The notes under the pieces were generated by a model. The model was not told the origin of the DNA and ran no database searches. It saw only the letters and a program-made list of their open reading frames with translations. Below are positions 1 to 8,718 of a DNA stretch of 58,181 nt, one piece after another. Made by a program: the position numbers and the translations under genes. Each line of letters begins with the position of its first letter. The stretch's first letter is position 1. Source of the DNA: Acidovorax delafieldii (lineage in GTDB: Bacteria; Pseudomonadota; Gammaproteobacteria; Burkholderiales; Burkholderiaceae_C); contig DFQQ01000019.1 of assembly GCA_002377855.1 (NCBI GenBank), forward strand, positions 1 to 58,181, written 5' to 3'.

Positions 1-26
1 CCTGGGCATTTCAGGAAAGATTTAGA

Positions 27-2366
27 TTGTATATCAAAAAAAACACCCCCGGCACTGGGCCTGCACACCTCTCGGATGAAATTGAAGGCAGCATCCAGGG
101 GCACCGTGACGGGCACGGCTTTGTTATTCGCGACGATGGCGAGGGAGATATCTACATTCCCCCGAATGAGATGCGTGCGGTGCTGCACAAAGACCGTGTT
201 CGCGTACGCATCGTTCGGCATGACCGACGCGGTCGGCCTGAAGGGCGGGTGGTGGAAATCATTGAGCGACCCTTTCAGCCCATCATTGGCAGGTTGCTGC
301 AGGAAAGCGGCGTTTGGCTCGTCGCCCCCGAAGACAAGCGCTATGGGCAGGATGTGTTGATTCCCAAGGGAGCCACGGGCGCCGCGAAGCCGGGTCAGGT
401 GGTCGTCGTGGAGTTGACGGAGCCTCCGGCATTGTTTGGTCAGCCGGTCGGGCGTATCACTGAAGTGCTGGGCGAGGTTGACGACCCCGGCATGGAGATC
501 GAGATTGCTGTGCGCAAGTACGGCGTTCCCCATGAGTTCTCCGAAGAGTGCCTGGCGCAGGCCAAGGCTTTGCCAGACAAGGTCAGGGCCCTGGACAAGA
601 AACGCCGGGTGGACCTCACGGATGTGCCTCTGGTCACTATCGACGGGGAAGATGCGCGCGACTTCGACGATGCCGTGTACTGCGAGCCTGCCAAGGTGGG
701 GCGGAGCAAGGGCTGGCGCCTGCTGGTAGCGATTGCCGACGTGAGTCACTATGTGGAGACCGGCAGCGCCATCGACATTGATGCATACGACCGGGCCACC
801 AGCGTGTATTTCCCGCGACGGGTGATCCCCATGTTGCCCGAAAAGCTGAGCAATGGCCTGTGTTCGCTTAACCCGGAGGTGGAACGCCTGTGCATGGTGT
901 GCGACATGCTGGTTACAGCCAAGGGGGAGGTGCATGCCTACCAGTTCTACCCTGCGGTGATGTTCAGCCACGCAAGGTTCACTTACACCGAGGTGGCAGC
1001 GATACTGGCGAACACGCGGGGGCCTGAGGCGAGCAAGCGCAAAGACCGCGTCAAGGATCTGCTGAACTTGCACGATGTCTATCGTGCTTTGCTGGTGGCG
1101 CGTCAGCAACGTGGCGCAGTGGATTTCGAGACCACCGAGACGCAGATCGTGTGCGATGAAAACGGGCGGATCGAGAAAATCGTGCCGCGCACACGCAACG
1201 ATGCCCACAAGCTGATCGAAGAGGCGATGCTGGCGGCCAACGTCTGCAGCGCAGACTTCATCGCTCAAGGCGGCCAACCCGGGTTGTTCCGCGTGCATGA
1301 GGGGCCTACGCCTGAGAAGCAGGAGATACTGCGGAGCTACCTCAAGGCCATGGCCGTGGGCATGTCGATCAGTGACGACCCCAAGCCTTCTGAATTCCAG
1401 GCCATTGCAGAAGCCACCAAAGAGCGACCTGACGCGCAGCAGATCCACACCATGCTGCTGCGCTCGATGCAGCAGGCCATCTACACGCCTGTCAACAGCG
1501 GCCACTTCGGGCTGGCTTTCGAGGCCTATACGCACTTCACCAGCCCGATCCGGCGCTACCCGGATCTGCTGGTGCACCGTGTCATCAAGGCCATCCTGAA
1601 CCGGACCAAGTACGCGCTGCCGTCGCTGCCCACCCCGGGCGAGGCCCACGCCAAGCTGGCCAAGCGACTGGCTTCGCGGGTGGCAGCACCCGGCACCAAG
1701 CCCCGCAAGGACGTGGCGCCGCCGAGCCGCGACACCCAGGCCTGGGAGGCCGCTGGCCTGCACTGCAGTGCCAACGAGCGCCGCGCCGACGAGGCCAGTC
1801 GCGATGTGGAGGCCTGGCTCAAGTGCAAGTACATGCGCGAGCACCTGGGCGAGGAGTACAGCGGCGTGGTCAGTGCCGCCACCAGCTTCGGTATCTTCGT
1901 CACGCTCGATGCGATGTACGTCGAAGGTCTGGTGCACATCACCGAGCTGGGCGGCGAATACTTCAAGTTCGACGAGGCGCGCCAGGAGCTGCGCGGCGAG
2001 CGCACAGGCATCCGCTACGCCATCGGCGCACGGGTGCGGGTGCAGGTCAGCCGTGTGGACCTGGACGGCCGCAAGATCGACTTTCGCCTGGTCCGCGAAA
2101 ACGAAGAGCTGCTGGGGCGTGCACTGAAGGACAAGGGGGTTGCTGCCGACGACGGTGGTCGTGCAGGGCGTTCCGCGTCTGGCCGCAAGGGTTCAGCCTC
2201 CGGCAAAGGCCGTAAATCCACCGCCGAAATGGTGCCCTCCGATGCGAGGATACGCGGGCATGAGCGGACAGACCGATCGCCCATCCAGTCGCTGAAGGGG
2301 GCTGTCAAACAGGCCGTTGTAGCGGGCAAGCCCCCGAAAGGGAAGTCGCGCAAGCCGCGACGGTAG
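27..2366 (+). CDS. rnr: Ribonuclease R (3'-5' exoribonuclease)
   Basis: Processive hydrolytic 3'-5' exoribonuclease of the RNB/RNase II family, which degrades structured RNA and helps rRNA and tmRNA quality control in the cytoplasm. The protein (779 aa) shows cold-shock-like domains from about residue 22 (GSIQGHRDGHGF), the RNB catalytic block with DGEDARDFDDAV near residues 205-217, the conserved HFTSPIRRYPDL, and a C-terminal S1 domain from about residue 610, followed by a Lys/Arg/Ala-rich tail. The chosen start is TTG at 27, with AGGAAAG at 13-19 as ribosome binding site. The frame stays open upstream to the window edge, so an earlier start cannot be excluded. Compared with E. coli RNase R the N-terminal helix-turn-helix segment is missing, and there is an insertion of roughly 25 residues between the RNB block and ERRADEA. 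Convergent with nnr. Confidence 0.93.
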   Translation: MYIKKNTPGTGPAHLSDEIEGSIQGHRDGHGFVIRDDGEGDIYIPPNEMRAVLHKDRVRVRIVRHDRRGRPEGRVVEIIERPFQPIIGRLLQESGVWLVAPEDKRYGQDVLIPKGATGAAKPGQVVVVELTEPPALFGQPVGRITEVLGEVDDPGMEIEIAVRKYGVPHEFSEECLAQAKALPDKVRALDKKRRVDLTDVPLVTIDGEDARDFDDAVYCEPAKVGRSKGWRLLVAIADVSHYVETGSAIDIDAYDRATSVYFPRRVIPMLPEKLSNGLCSLNPEVERLCMVCDMLVTAKGEVHAYQFYPAVMFSHARFTYTEVAAILANTRGPEASKRKDRVKDLLNLHDVYRALLVARQQRGAVDFETTETQIVCDENGRIEKIVPRTRNDAHKLIEEAMLAANVCSADFIAQGGQPGLFRVHEGPTPEKQEILRSYLKAMAVGMSISDDPKPSEFQAIAEATKERPDAQQIHTMLLRSMQQAIYTPVNSGHFGLAFEAYTHFTSPIRRYPDLLVHRVIKAILNRTKYALPSLPTPGEAHAKLAKRLASRVAAPGTKPRKDVAPPSRDTQAWEAAGLHCSANERRADEASRDVEAWLKCKYMREHLGEEYSGVVSAATSFGIFVTLDAMYVEGLVHITELGGEYFKFDEARQELRGERTGIRYAIGARVRVQVSRVDLDGRKIDFRLVRENEELLGRALKDKGVAADDGGRAGRSASGRKGSASGKGRKSTAEMVPSDARIRGHERTDRSPIQSLKGAVKQAVVAGKPPKGKSRKPRR

Positions 2367-2419
2367 CCCGGCGGTGAACCGGGTCGAGGCGATCTGCGAG
2401 AGGGCACCGCCCCTTCCGT

Positions 2420-3988
2420 TCACCAAACCGGGGTAGCTGGGCGGGGAGATCTGTCATGCGTTCGCGCCAGCGCGCCGGCGGTGAGGGGAATCTCTGCGGG
2501 CCAGCGGTCCGCAGCTGCGCCGTGTGCGTACACGGCCTGGGTGGCAGCCTGAGGTGCAGGCATGCCAGCGGCCAAGTATGCGCCGATGAGCCCAGCCAAC
2601 ACATCGCCTGTGCCCGCTGTGGCTAGCCGCGCACTGCCGGTGGGGTTGATGAACGGGGTGGTGTGGGGGCTCGCGATGATGGAGCCTGAACCCTTGAGCA
2701 CCACCGTGCACTGAAATTGGTGGGCCAGCTTCTGTGCGGCCAATAGCCGGTGGGCTTGGATATGCGCGGACGTGGTGTGCAGCAGCCGCGCTGCTTCCAG
2801 TGGATGGGGCGTGATCACGGTGCGCCGCTGTCGTGCGGCGCGCCCCACAAGCACCTGCTGCAAGCTGCCGTCGGTGGCGATGGCGTTCAGTGCGTCGGCG
2901 TCCAGCACCAGTGCGTTAGACCTTTGTACTACCGCGGGTAGCACGCTGCGCACGGCCGTGCCCCCGCCGCAGCCGCACACCACATTGAGGTTCTCCAGTT
3001 CCAGGGCTTCGAACCTGCGCAGCATCAGTTCAGGCCGGTGGGCGATTTCGCTGGTCTGGTCGTGGTCCAGCAGGCTGACCAGAACCCTGCCAGCGCCTGC
3101 GTGCAGGGCAGCAGAGGCCGCCAGCAATGCAGCGCCAGTCATGCCCATACCGCGCATGGACAGCCCCTCGCCACCCACGACTGCCACGTCGCCGTAAGTG
3201 CCTTTGTGGCTGGCGTGCGCCCGATGCACCTGGATGCCTGGGCCTGCCAACCAAGCGGTGGGCGGCTCATGGATCAGCCCCGTGGTCGTCGAAGTGCCCA
3301 GATCGGCCATCCACACCTGGCCCGCTGCATCCCGGCCGTGGCCGGTGAACAGGCCGGGCTTCAAGGTCAACAGACTGAGGGTATGGCGCTGAGCGGTGAG
3401 CAGCGACACGTGGGGCCTGGGGGGCTCCAGCCCGGCCGCGTACTGGCCTGTGTCAGCGTCCAGGCCGGAAGGCACGTCTACCGCGAGTACGGGGGCTGCG
3501 CTGGCGTGCAACTGCGCCAGCCATTGGGCCAGCATGGTCCCCTGGGTTGAAACAGGGCGCCCAGGCGGTGTGGATGACCTCACGCCAATGCCCAGCAGCG
3601 CATCAATGCACAGATCCTGTTCCGTCAGGTCATCGGGTGCGGTGTCGCTCCAGCGTATGTTTGCGTTGTGCCGGGCTTTTTCCCAGGACTTGCGAGCATC
3701 GTCAGGGAGTGTGTCGTGCGTCCCCAGCCAACTGATGACGATTTGGCGTCCGGTGCGGGCGAGCAGGTGGGCTGCTTCCAGTCCGTCGCCGCCGTTGTTG
3801 CCGGGGCCGCATGCGATCCAGATGGTCCGAGCGTGCGGTGCAATGGCCTGGGCCAGCTGCGCTACAGCGAGACCCGCTCGCTGCATCAAGGTGTGCGGCG
3901 CAACGGTGGCTGCCATGGCCTGTTCAAGCCTGCGCGTGGCGGCGGTGTCGAACAGCGGGTGGGTTTGGTCTGGCGTGATGCGTTGCAT
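2420..3988 (-). CDS. nnr: Bifunctional NAD(P)H-hydrate epimerase / ADP-dependent NAD(P)H-hydrate dehydratase
   Basis: Metabolite-repair enzyme. The N-terminal YjeF_N domain epimerises damaged NAD(P)H hydrates, and the C-terminal ribokinase-like domain dehydrates them back to NAD(P)H. Length is 522 aa from the chosen ATG. GPGNNGGDG at about residues 61-69 is the YjeF_N dinucleotide loop. TAGTGDVLAG near residue 455 carries the expected catalytic aspartate of the dehydratase half. The start at 3988 (MQRITPDQ) has AGGA seven bases upstream; the frame stays open to 4066, but those extra residues look non-conserved. It is the last gene of a minus-strand group after the DadA-like oxidase (92-nt gap) and converges with rnr. 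Confidence 0.9.
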   Translation of the reverse strand: MQRITPDQTHPLFDTAATRRLEQAMAATVAPHTLMQRAGLAVAQLAQAIAPHARTIWIACGPGNNGGDGLEAAHLLARTGRQIVISWLGTHDTLPDDARKSWEKARHNANIRWSDTAPDDLTEQDLCIDALLGIGVRSSTPPGRPVSTQGTMLAQWLAQLHASAAPVLAVDVPSGLDADTGQYAAGLEPPRPHVSLLTAQRHTLSLLTLKPGLFTGHGRDAAGQVWMADLGTSTTTGLIHEPPTAWLAGPGIQVHRAHASHKGTYGDVAVVGGEGLSMRGMGMTGAALLAASAALHAGAGRVLVSLLDHDQTSEIAHRPELMLRRFEALELENLNVVCGCGGGTAVRSVLPAVVQRSNALVLDADALNAIATDGSLQQVLVGRAARQRRTVITPHPLEAARLLHTTSAHIQAHRLLAAQKLAHQFQCTVVLKGSGSIIASPHTTPFINPTGSARLATAGTGDVLAGLIGAYLAAGMPAPQAATQAVYAHGAAADRWPAEIPLTAGALARTHDRSPRPATPVW

Positions 3989-4080
3989 GGCAGGGTCCTG
4001 CAGGCCCGCAGTCAAAAGGACTGCGCGGCCCCGAGATTTTGCTCTGTTGCCACGCGCGTGGGGCACTGCGCTGAAAGCGT

Positions 4081-5307
4081 TCAGAACCGCTGTGCTTCAA
4101 GCCCCTGCAAGCTGACTTCGGGAGTGCGTTGGCCGATCATGTCTGCCAGCGCGCGTGCGCAGCCGCAGGCCAGGGCCCACCCCCCAGCCCCGTGGCCTGT
4201 GTTCAGCCAGATGCCTGGCAGCGCCGTGCTGCCAACGGCCGGGGCGCCATCGGACAGCGTGGGGCGGGCGCCCCGCCAGATCTGAAGGGGGCCCGACAAC
4301 TGCGCGCCACCGGGAAACCAGTCGTTGATGGCGCGATAGAGCCGTTGCAGGGTGGCGTGGTGGTGTGCTGCCTGGGAAGAACCCAACTCGGCCCCACCGG
4401 TAATGCGGATGCGCTGGCCCTGGCGGGTGATGGTGATTTGCTGCTGCACATCCAGCGCGCTCGTCAACGGCGCGTGCGTGGCTTCACGCAACGGAGCGCT
4501 GACGGAATAGCCAAACACCGAAGCCATTGGCAACTGGATGCCGCAAGGACGCAGCAGCGTTGGAGACGCAGCACCAGCGCACAGCACCACTGCGTCAAAC
4601 TTGCGCATGTCGGGTTCGCCTTCCACCCACAGCCCTGCCGGTTGGCTGGACAACTTGGTCACCTTGGCATTGAAAACAAATTGGACCCCCGCGCCTTGCA
4701 TGCCTTGGCGCAACAGTTGTGCAAACAGACGGCAGTTGCCTGATGTGGCATCGGGCAGCAGGGCAGCACTGTCCAGGGGAGCCTCAGGTGACAGGCCCGG
4801 CTCCAGTTGGCGTGCCGCATCTGGGCTGATGTCCTGCACCGGTGTTCCGGCTTCACGCATCCAATCCAGCAGCGGTTGGTATTGGGTGCGGTGCTTGGCA
4901 GAGCGAAAAAGAAGGAGCCGCGCCGTGCTGGCTTCAAAGTCCAGTTCGTGCCGGTTGGCAATGTCCAGGGTGCGTGCTCGGCTGTACCGGGCCAAGCCTT
5001 CCAGGGTCGATAAGGGGGAGTGGCCGCGCCGCCAGCGCCACAACCATGCCAGTTCACGCAGGCCTGCCCCTTGCGCCAAGCGAATGCTGCCGTGCGTTTG
5101 CCAGGGGCGCAGGGCTGTGGGGCTGGCGCCTCCGGCGCAGCTCCAGGGCGTTGTCAGGTACGGTGCGAGCAGGCCGGCGTTGGCAAAACTGGCGTCTTCC
5201 GCAGCGGCGCTGCGCTGCTCCAGCACGGTGACTTCGTGGCCGTCGTGCGCCAGTTCGTATGCGGTGGTTACGCCGATGATTCCGGCGCCCACGATGGCTA
5301 TCTTCAT
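4081..5307 (-). CDS. dadA: D-amino acid dehydrogenase-like FAD oxidoreductase (DadA family)
   Basis: FAD-dependent oxidoreductase of the DAO superfamily that oxidatively deaminates D-amino acids and feeds electrons to the respiratory chain. At 408 aa it is close to E. coli DadA. The N-terminal Rossmann FAD-binding loop is GAGIIG (about residues 7-12), followed by the DadA-like FANAG segment, and near residue 370 by WLNTGHGAGGWALACG, which matches the FAD-contacting C-terminal motif of the family. Start chosen at ATG 5307 (MKIAIVGAG); an in-frame TTG at 5319 is also possible, and neither has a strong ribosome binding site. The substrate could differ from D-alanine, since many DadA paralogues have other amine substrates. 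It lies between amidase and nnr; a copy of the dispersed element fills the gap to the amidase gene. Confidence 0.8.
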   Translation of the reverse strand: MKIAIVGAGIIGVTTAYELAHDGHEVTVLEQRSAAAEDASFANAGLLAPYLTTPWSCAGGASPTALRPWQTHGSIRLAQGAGLRELAWLWRWRRGHSPLSTLEGLARYSRARTLDIANRHELDFEASTARLLLFRSAKHRTQYQPLLDWMREAGTPVQDISPDAARQLEPGLSPEAPLDSAALLPDATSGNCRLFAQLLRQGMQGAGVQFVFNAKVTKLSSQPAGLWVEGEPDMRKFDAVVLCAGAASPTLLRPCGIQLPMASVFGYSVSAPLREATHAPLTSALDVQQQITITRQGQRIRITGGAELGSSQAAHHHATLQRLYRAINDWFPGGAQLSGPLQIWRGARPTLSDGAPAVGSTALPGIWLNTGHGAGGWALACGCARALADMIGQRTPEVSLQGLEAQRF

Positions 5308-5324
5308 GGATTGGGGCAAAATTG

Positions 5325-5373
5325 TGCTCTAGCGCTTGATTCTAAAGCGCAATAAGCTATTGTTTTTGTAGCA
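5325..5373 (-). repeat. Dispersed element copy (GCTAY-N7-ATAGY plus GCGC hairpin)
   Basis: On the minus strand the 17-bp core is GCTACAAAAACAATAGC (5356-5372), followed by a TTGCGC...AAGCGCTAGAG stretch that can fold into a hairpin. It fills the gap between the amidase and DadA-like genes and contains the amidase stop codon. Confidence 0.6.
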
Positions 5374-6703
5374 TTTCTTCGATGCGTTGGCTGACATTGA
5401 GCACGGCATCGTCGCGCCCTTCGGCATGCCAGACCATCAGCCCCACGGGCAGTTCACCATGCACATGGCACGGCAGAGACAGCGCGCACCCGTCCAGCAT
5501 GTTCACCACACTGGTGTTGCGCAGCACCAAGGCATTCGCCCTGAAGAATGCGTCGTCCCTGGCCTGGCCGGGGGCCACTTCCGCCAGCAGTGGGGGCACG
5601 ATCGGGACCGTTGGGGAGAGCAGGGCGTCAAAACCTGCGATGCGCGCCTGCATGCGGCCAATCCAGTTCCGCCTGGCGTGCTGCAGATCGATGTAGTCGG
5701 CAGCACCCATCGCGCCGCCCCGCTCGATACGGCTGCGCACGCGGGGGTCGTACAGCGCTGCGTGCCGAGCGAGCACGGGGCGGTGCCACGCGTAGCTTTC
5801 GGCAGCAGCAAGACTTCCCTGGGCCTGCATCGGCACGAGCTCCCCGGTTTCGGGCAGGTCGATGGTCTCGATGCGGACGCCTTCCTGGCGCAGCAGGTCG
5901 AGCGAGCGCTGAAAGGCTTTGCTCACTTGCTCATCCAAAGCGTCGAGAAATGTGTGGGCGGGCACCGCCAAGCGCCACTGCGAAAGCGGTGCAGCGCTGC
6001 GGGTGACACGCCGCGCTGCCAGAATCTCGTGCACAAGAATGGCATCGCGCACGCTGCGGGTCATGGCGCAGGCGGTGTCCAGGGTCGTGGACAGCGGTAC
6101 GGCCCCGTCGGTGGGGACCAGCCGTGCCGTGCTTTTGAAGCCCACCATGCCGTTGAACGCGGCGGGAATGCGAATGGAACCGCCCGTGTCGGAGCCCAGG
6201 GCGGCGTAGCAAGCACCACTGGCCACGGAAACCGCGGCCCCTGACGAAGAGCCCCCTGGCACGCGTGCCGCCCCGGGCAGGGCTCCGAAACGGCTGTCAA
6301 AAGCGGCAGGGGTTGGGAAGTGGGGGTTGGTGCCAATACCCGAGAACGCAAACTCCACCATATGGGTGCGCCCGACAATGCTGCCGCCCGCAGCGCGCAG
6401 GCGCGCAACAGCGGGTGCATCGCGACCGGCAGCTGGCGCATCTCCCAGCGCGAGAGACCCTGCCGTGGTGACCTGTCCCTTCACATCAAACAGATCCTTC
6501 ACAGAAACGGCCAAACCGGCCAGCGGTTGATGTGATGTTTCTGTGCGCTGTAAGCGCTCGTGTTCTTGCTCAAAGCACGTTGAGACAAAGCAATGCGCGG
6601 CGGCGGGGGCTTGGGCCAGGCGCTTGGATTCGTTCAGGGCCTGTAAAGGGGTGAGGGCGCCACTACGGATCAGAGCCCGGGTTGCGATCAGGTCGGCTTG
6701 CAT
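5357..6703 (-). CDS. Amidase (amidase signature family)
   Basis: Cytoplasmic amidohydrolase of the amidase-signature family (448 aa from the chosen ATG, MQADLIATRAL). The Ser-cisSer-Lys triad is visible: Lys69 in SVKDLFDVKG, the cis-serine in GGSSSGAA (about residues 150-157), and the nucleophile Ser176 in SDTGGSIRIPAAFNG. The family hydrolyses many amides, so the substrate cannot be told; it is not clearly GatA because there is no gatB or gatC nearby. The frame extends to 6805, but the extra N-terminus overlaps the rpsB promoter/leader region and looks non-coding. The stop codon lies inside a copy of the dispersed GCTAY-N7-ATAGY element. Divergent from rpsB and probably first gene of the amidase-dadA-nnr group. 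Confidence 0.85.
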   Translation of the reverse strand: MQADLIATRALIRSGALTPLQALNESKRLAQAPAAAHCFVSTCFEQEHERLQRTETSHQPLAGLAVSVKDLFDVKGQVTTAGSLALGDAPAAGRDAPAVARLRAAGGSIVGRTHMVEFAFSGIGTNPHFPTPAAFDSRFGALPGAARVPGGSSSGAAVSVASGACYAALGSDTGGSIRIPAAFNGMVGFKSTARLVPTDGAVPLSTTLDTACAMTRSVRDAILVHEILAARRVTRSAAPLSQWRLAVPAHTFLDALDEQVSKAFQRSLDLLRQEGVRIETIDLPETGELVPMQAQGSLAAAESYAWHRPVLARHAALYDPRVRSRIERGGAMGAADYIDLQHARRNWIGRMQARIAGFDALLSPTVPIVPPLLAEVAPGQARDDAFFRANALVLRNTSVVNMLDGCALSLPCHVHGELPVGLMVWHAEGRDDAVLNVSQRIEEMLQKQ

Positions 6704-6708
6704 CGATG

Positions 6709-6717
6709 TGCTAGAAT
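6709..6717 (+). promoter_or_regulatory. Probable extended -10 promoter of rpsB-tsf
   Basis: TGCTAGAAT forms a TGn-extended -10 element (TG-C-TAGAAT) about 160 nt upstream of the rpsB start. No convincing -35 hexamer is seen at the right distance, which fits an extended -10 promoter. It lies immediately upstream of the divergent amidase start codon. Confidence 0.55.
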
Positions 6718-6876
6718 CCTTGGGTTTTGCTGTATGCGGTGGCGCGTGGTCTTGGGCCTGAGCGCGGCAGATGCGGCAAAGCCAATCGCAAACCAGCCCC
6801 GTCAAGGTGTTGCTGCTTCACTCTGAGGCGGCAAGTTATGGGGCTGGATTTTAGACCCAACCTTTGGAGTATTTTT
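6718..6876 (+). promoter_or_regulatory. Candidate structured rpsB leader RNA
   Basis: About 160 nt of untranslated leader between the -10 element and the rpsB ATG. CCAGCCCC at 6793-6800 is perfectly complementary to GGGGCTGG at 6840-6847, enclosing a 39-nt loop just upstream of the ribosome binding site (TTGGAGT, 6864-6870). In enterobacteria the rpsB leader mediates autoregulation by S2; that this leader does so is inference. Confidence 0.4.
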
Positions 6877-7629
6877 ATGTCCGTTACCATGCGCGAAATG
6901 CTGGAAGCCGGTGTCCACTTCGGTCACCAAACCCGCTTCTGGAACCCCAAGATGGCCCCCTACATCTTCGGCCATCGCAACAAGATTCACATCATCAACC
7001 TGGAAAAGTCGCTGCCACTGTTCCAGGAAGCCCAAAAGTTTGCCAAGCAACTGGCTGCCAATCGCGGCACCATCCTGATGGTTGGTACAAAGCGCCAAGC
7101 CCGTGAAATTCTGGCCACTGAAGCCCAGCGCGCTGGCGTGCCTTTCGTGGATCAGCGTTGGTTGGGTGGCATGCTGACGAACTTCAAGACTGTCAAGACT
7201 TCGATCAAGCGTCTGAAGGATATGAAGGCCCAGATGGAAACCGGTCTGGACAGCCTGAGCAAGAAAGAACAGCTGACTTTCAGCCGCGAAATCGCCAAGC
7301 TGGAAAAAGACATCGGCGGCATCCAGGACATGGCTGCTCTGCCCGACGCTATCTTCATCATTGACGTCGGTTTCCACAAGATTGCTGTGGCCGAAGCCAA
7401 GAAGCTGGGCATTCCCTTGATCGGTGTGGTTGACACGAACCACTCGCCCGAAGGTATCGACTACGTCATTCCTGGTAACGACGACTCCGCCAAGGCTGTG
7501 ACTCTGTACGCTCGCGGTATCGCTGATGCGATCATTGAAGGCCGCGCCAACGCCGTGAATGAAGTGGTGAAGGCCGTGGCTTCGGAAAGCACTGACGAAT
7601 TCGTGGAAGTGCAAGAGTCGGCTGCCTGA
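6877..7629 (+). CDS. rpsB: 30S ribosomal protein S2
   Basis: Small-subunit ribosomal protein S2 (250 aa), which joins late in 30S assembly and helps S1 bind. The N-terminus MSVTMREMLEAGVHFGHQTR and the segment WNPKMAPYIFG are diagnostic, as are LGIPLIGVVDTNHSP and the following PGNDDS. The frame is open back to 6727, but the family start and the ribosome binding site TTGGAGT at 6864-6870 fix ATG 6877. It is first in the rpsB-tsf-pyrH-frr-uppS-cdsA series. A terminator-like hairpin separates it from tsf. Confidence 0.98.
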   Translation: MSVTMREMLEAGVHFGHQTRFWNPKMAPYIFGHRNKIHIINLEKSLPLFQEAQKFAKQLAANRGTILMVGTKRQAREILATEAQRAGVPFVDQRWLGGMLTNFKTVKTSIKRLKDMKAQMETGLDSLSKKEQLTFSREIAKLEKDIGGIQDMAALPDAIFIIDVGFHKIAVAEAKKLGIPLIGVVDTNHSPEGIDYVIPGNDDSAKAVTLYARGIADAIIEGRANAVNEVVKAVASESTDEFVEVQESAA

Positions 7630-7665
7630 GCACCCGGCTGCGCGACCACGGTCGCGAATGAAAGC

Positions 7666-7693
7666 GGGGCTCCTGGTTAGCCCCCTTTTTTTT
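7666..7693 (+). terminator. Intrinsic terminator/attenuator between rpsB and tsf
   Basis: GGGGCT (7666-7671) pairs with AGCCCC (7679-7684) across a 7-nt loop and is followed by a run of eight T. Because tsf lies only 45 nt downstream, it probably acts as a partial terminator that lowers tsf expression relative to rpsB. Confidence 0.75.
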
Positions 7694-7738
7694 AGCCCGA
7701 GTTTTGAATACTTTGAACTGAATACGGAAGGAACACAG

Positions 7739-8665
7739 ATGGCTGCAATTACCGCAAGCATGGTTGCTGAACTGCGTGGCAAGACCGACGCTCCCATGAT
7801 GGAATGCAAGAAGGCTCTGACGGAGGCCGACGGCGATATGGCCAAGGCCGAAGAGCTGTTGCGCGTCAAGCTGGGCACGAAGGCTGGCAAGGCTGCTGCC
7901 CGCGTGACCGCTGAAGGCGTCGTGGCCAGCTACATCAGCGGCAACGTTGGCGCTCTGATCGAAGTGAACAGCGAAACCGACTTTGTGTCCAAGAACGACA
8001 GCTTCATCGCCCTGGCCAACGCCGCGGCGAAGCTGGTGGCTGAGCACAATCCCGCTGACGTCGAAGCGCTGGGTGCCCTGGCCTATGAACAAGAGAGCTT
8101 TGGCCCCACCCTGGAAGACGTGCGCAAGGGCTTGATCGGCAAGATCGGCGAAAACATGTCGTTCCGTCGCTTCAAGCGTTTCTCGGGCGGCAACTTGGCT
8201 TCCTACCTGCACGGCACCCGTATCGGTGTGGTGATCGAGTTTGAGGGCGACGCCGCTGCCGCCAAGGACGTGGCCATGCATGTGGCTGCGATGAAGCCTG
8301 TGGCGCTGACGAGTGCGGATGTGCCTGCCGAGCTCATCGAAAAAGAGCGTTCGGTGGCAGCTGCCAAGGCTGCTGAAGACAAGGCGAAGGCCGAAGCCGA
8401 AGGCAAGCCCGTGCAGTCCGACGAAATCGTGACCAAGCGCATCGAAGGCGGCGTGCAGAAGTACCTGAAGGAAGTATCCCTGTTCAACCAGGTCTTCGTG
8501 AAGGCTGCAGACGGCAAGCAGACCGTCGAGCAAATGCTCAAGGCCACCAACACCACCGTCAAGGGCTTCACCCTGTACGTTGTGGGCGAAGGTATCGAGA
8601 AGAAGGTCGACGACTTCGCTGCTGAAGTGGCCGCCCAGGTGGCGGCAGCCAAGGCAGCTGCCTGA
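7739..8665 (+). CDS. tsf: Elongation factor Ts
   Basis: Guanine nucleotide exchange factor that releases GDP from EF-Tu in translation elongation. Protein of 308 aa; the N-terminal UBA-like segment (SMVAELRGKTDAPMMECKKA) and the EF-Tu-contacting TDFVSKN near residue 80 are clear. The start ATG 7739 follows GGAAGGA at 7726-7732; an upstream in-frame extension to 7658 covers the terminator hairpin and is not coding. It lies downstream of rpsB and 53 nt before pyrH, the usual proteobacterial order. Confidence 0.98.
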   Translation: MAAITASMVAELRGKTDAPMMECKKALTEADGDMAKAEELLRVKLGTKAGKAAARVTAEGVVASYISGNVGALIEVNSETDFVSKNDSFIALANAAAKLVAEHNPADVEALGALAYEQESFGPTLEDVRKGLIGKIGENMSFRRFKRFSGGNLASYLHGTRIGVVIEFEGDAAAAKDVAMHVAAMKPVALTSADVPAELIEKERSVAAAKAAEDKAKAEAEGKPVQSDEIVTKRIEGGVQKYLKEVSLFNQVFVKAADGKQTVEQMLKATNTTVKGFTLYVVGEGIEKKVDDFAAEVAAQVAAAKAAA

Positions 8666-8718
8666 TCAATCCGTCCACTTAGCCCCCCATCACACACAAT
8701 CCATTGGAGAAATTGCCC

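Noticed and set aside
2367..2419. CCCGG...CCGGG pair between rnr and nnr as a terminator
   Set aside because: Five-base stem without a T run; too weak to annotate.
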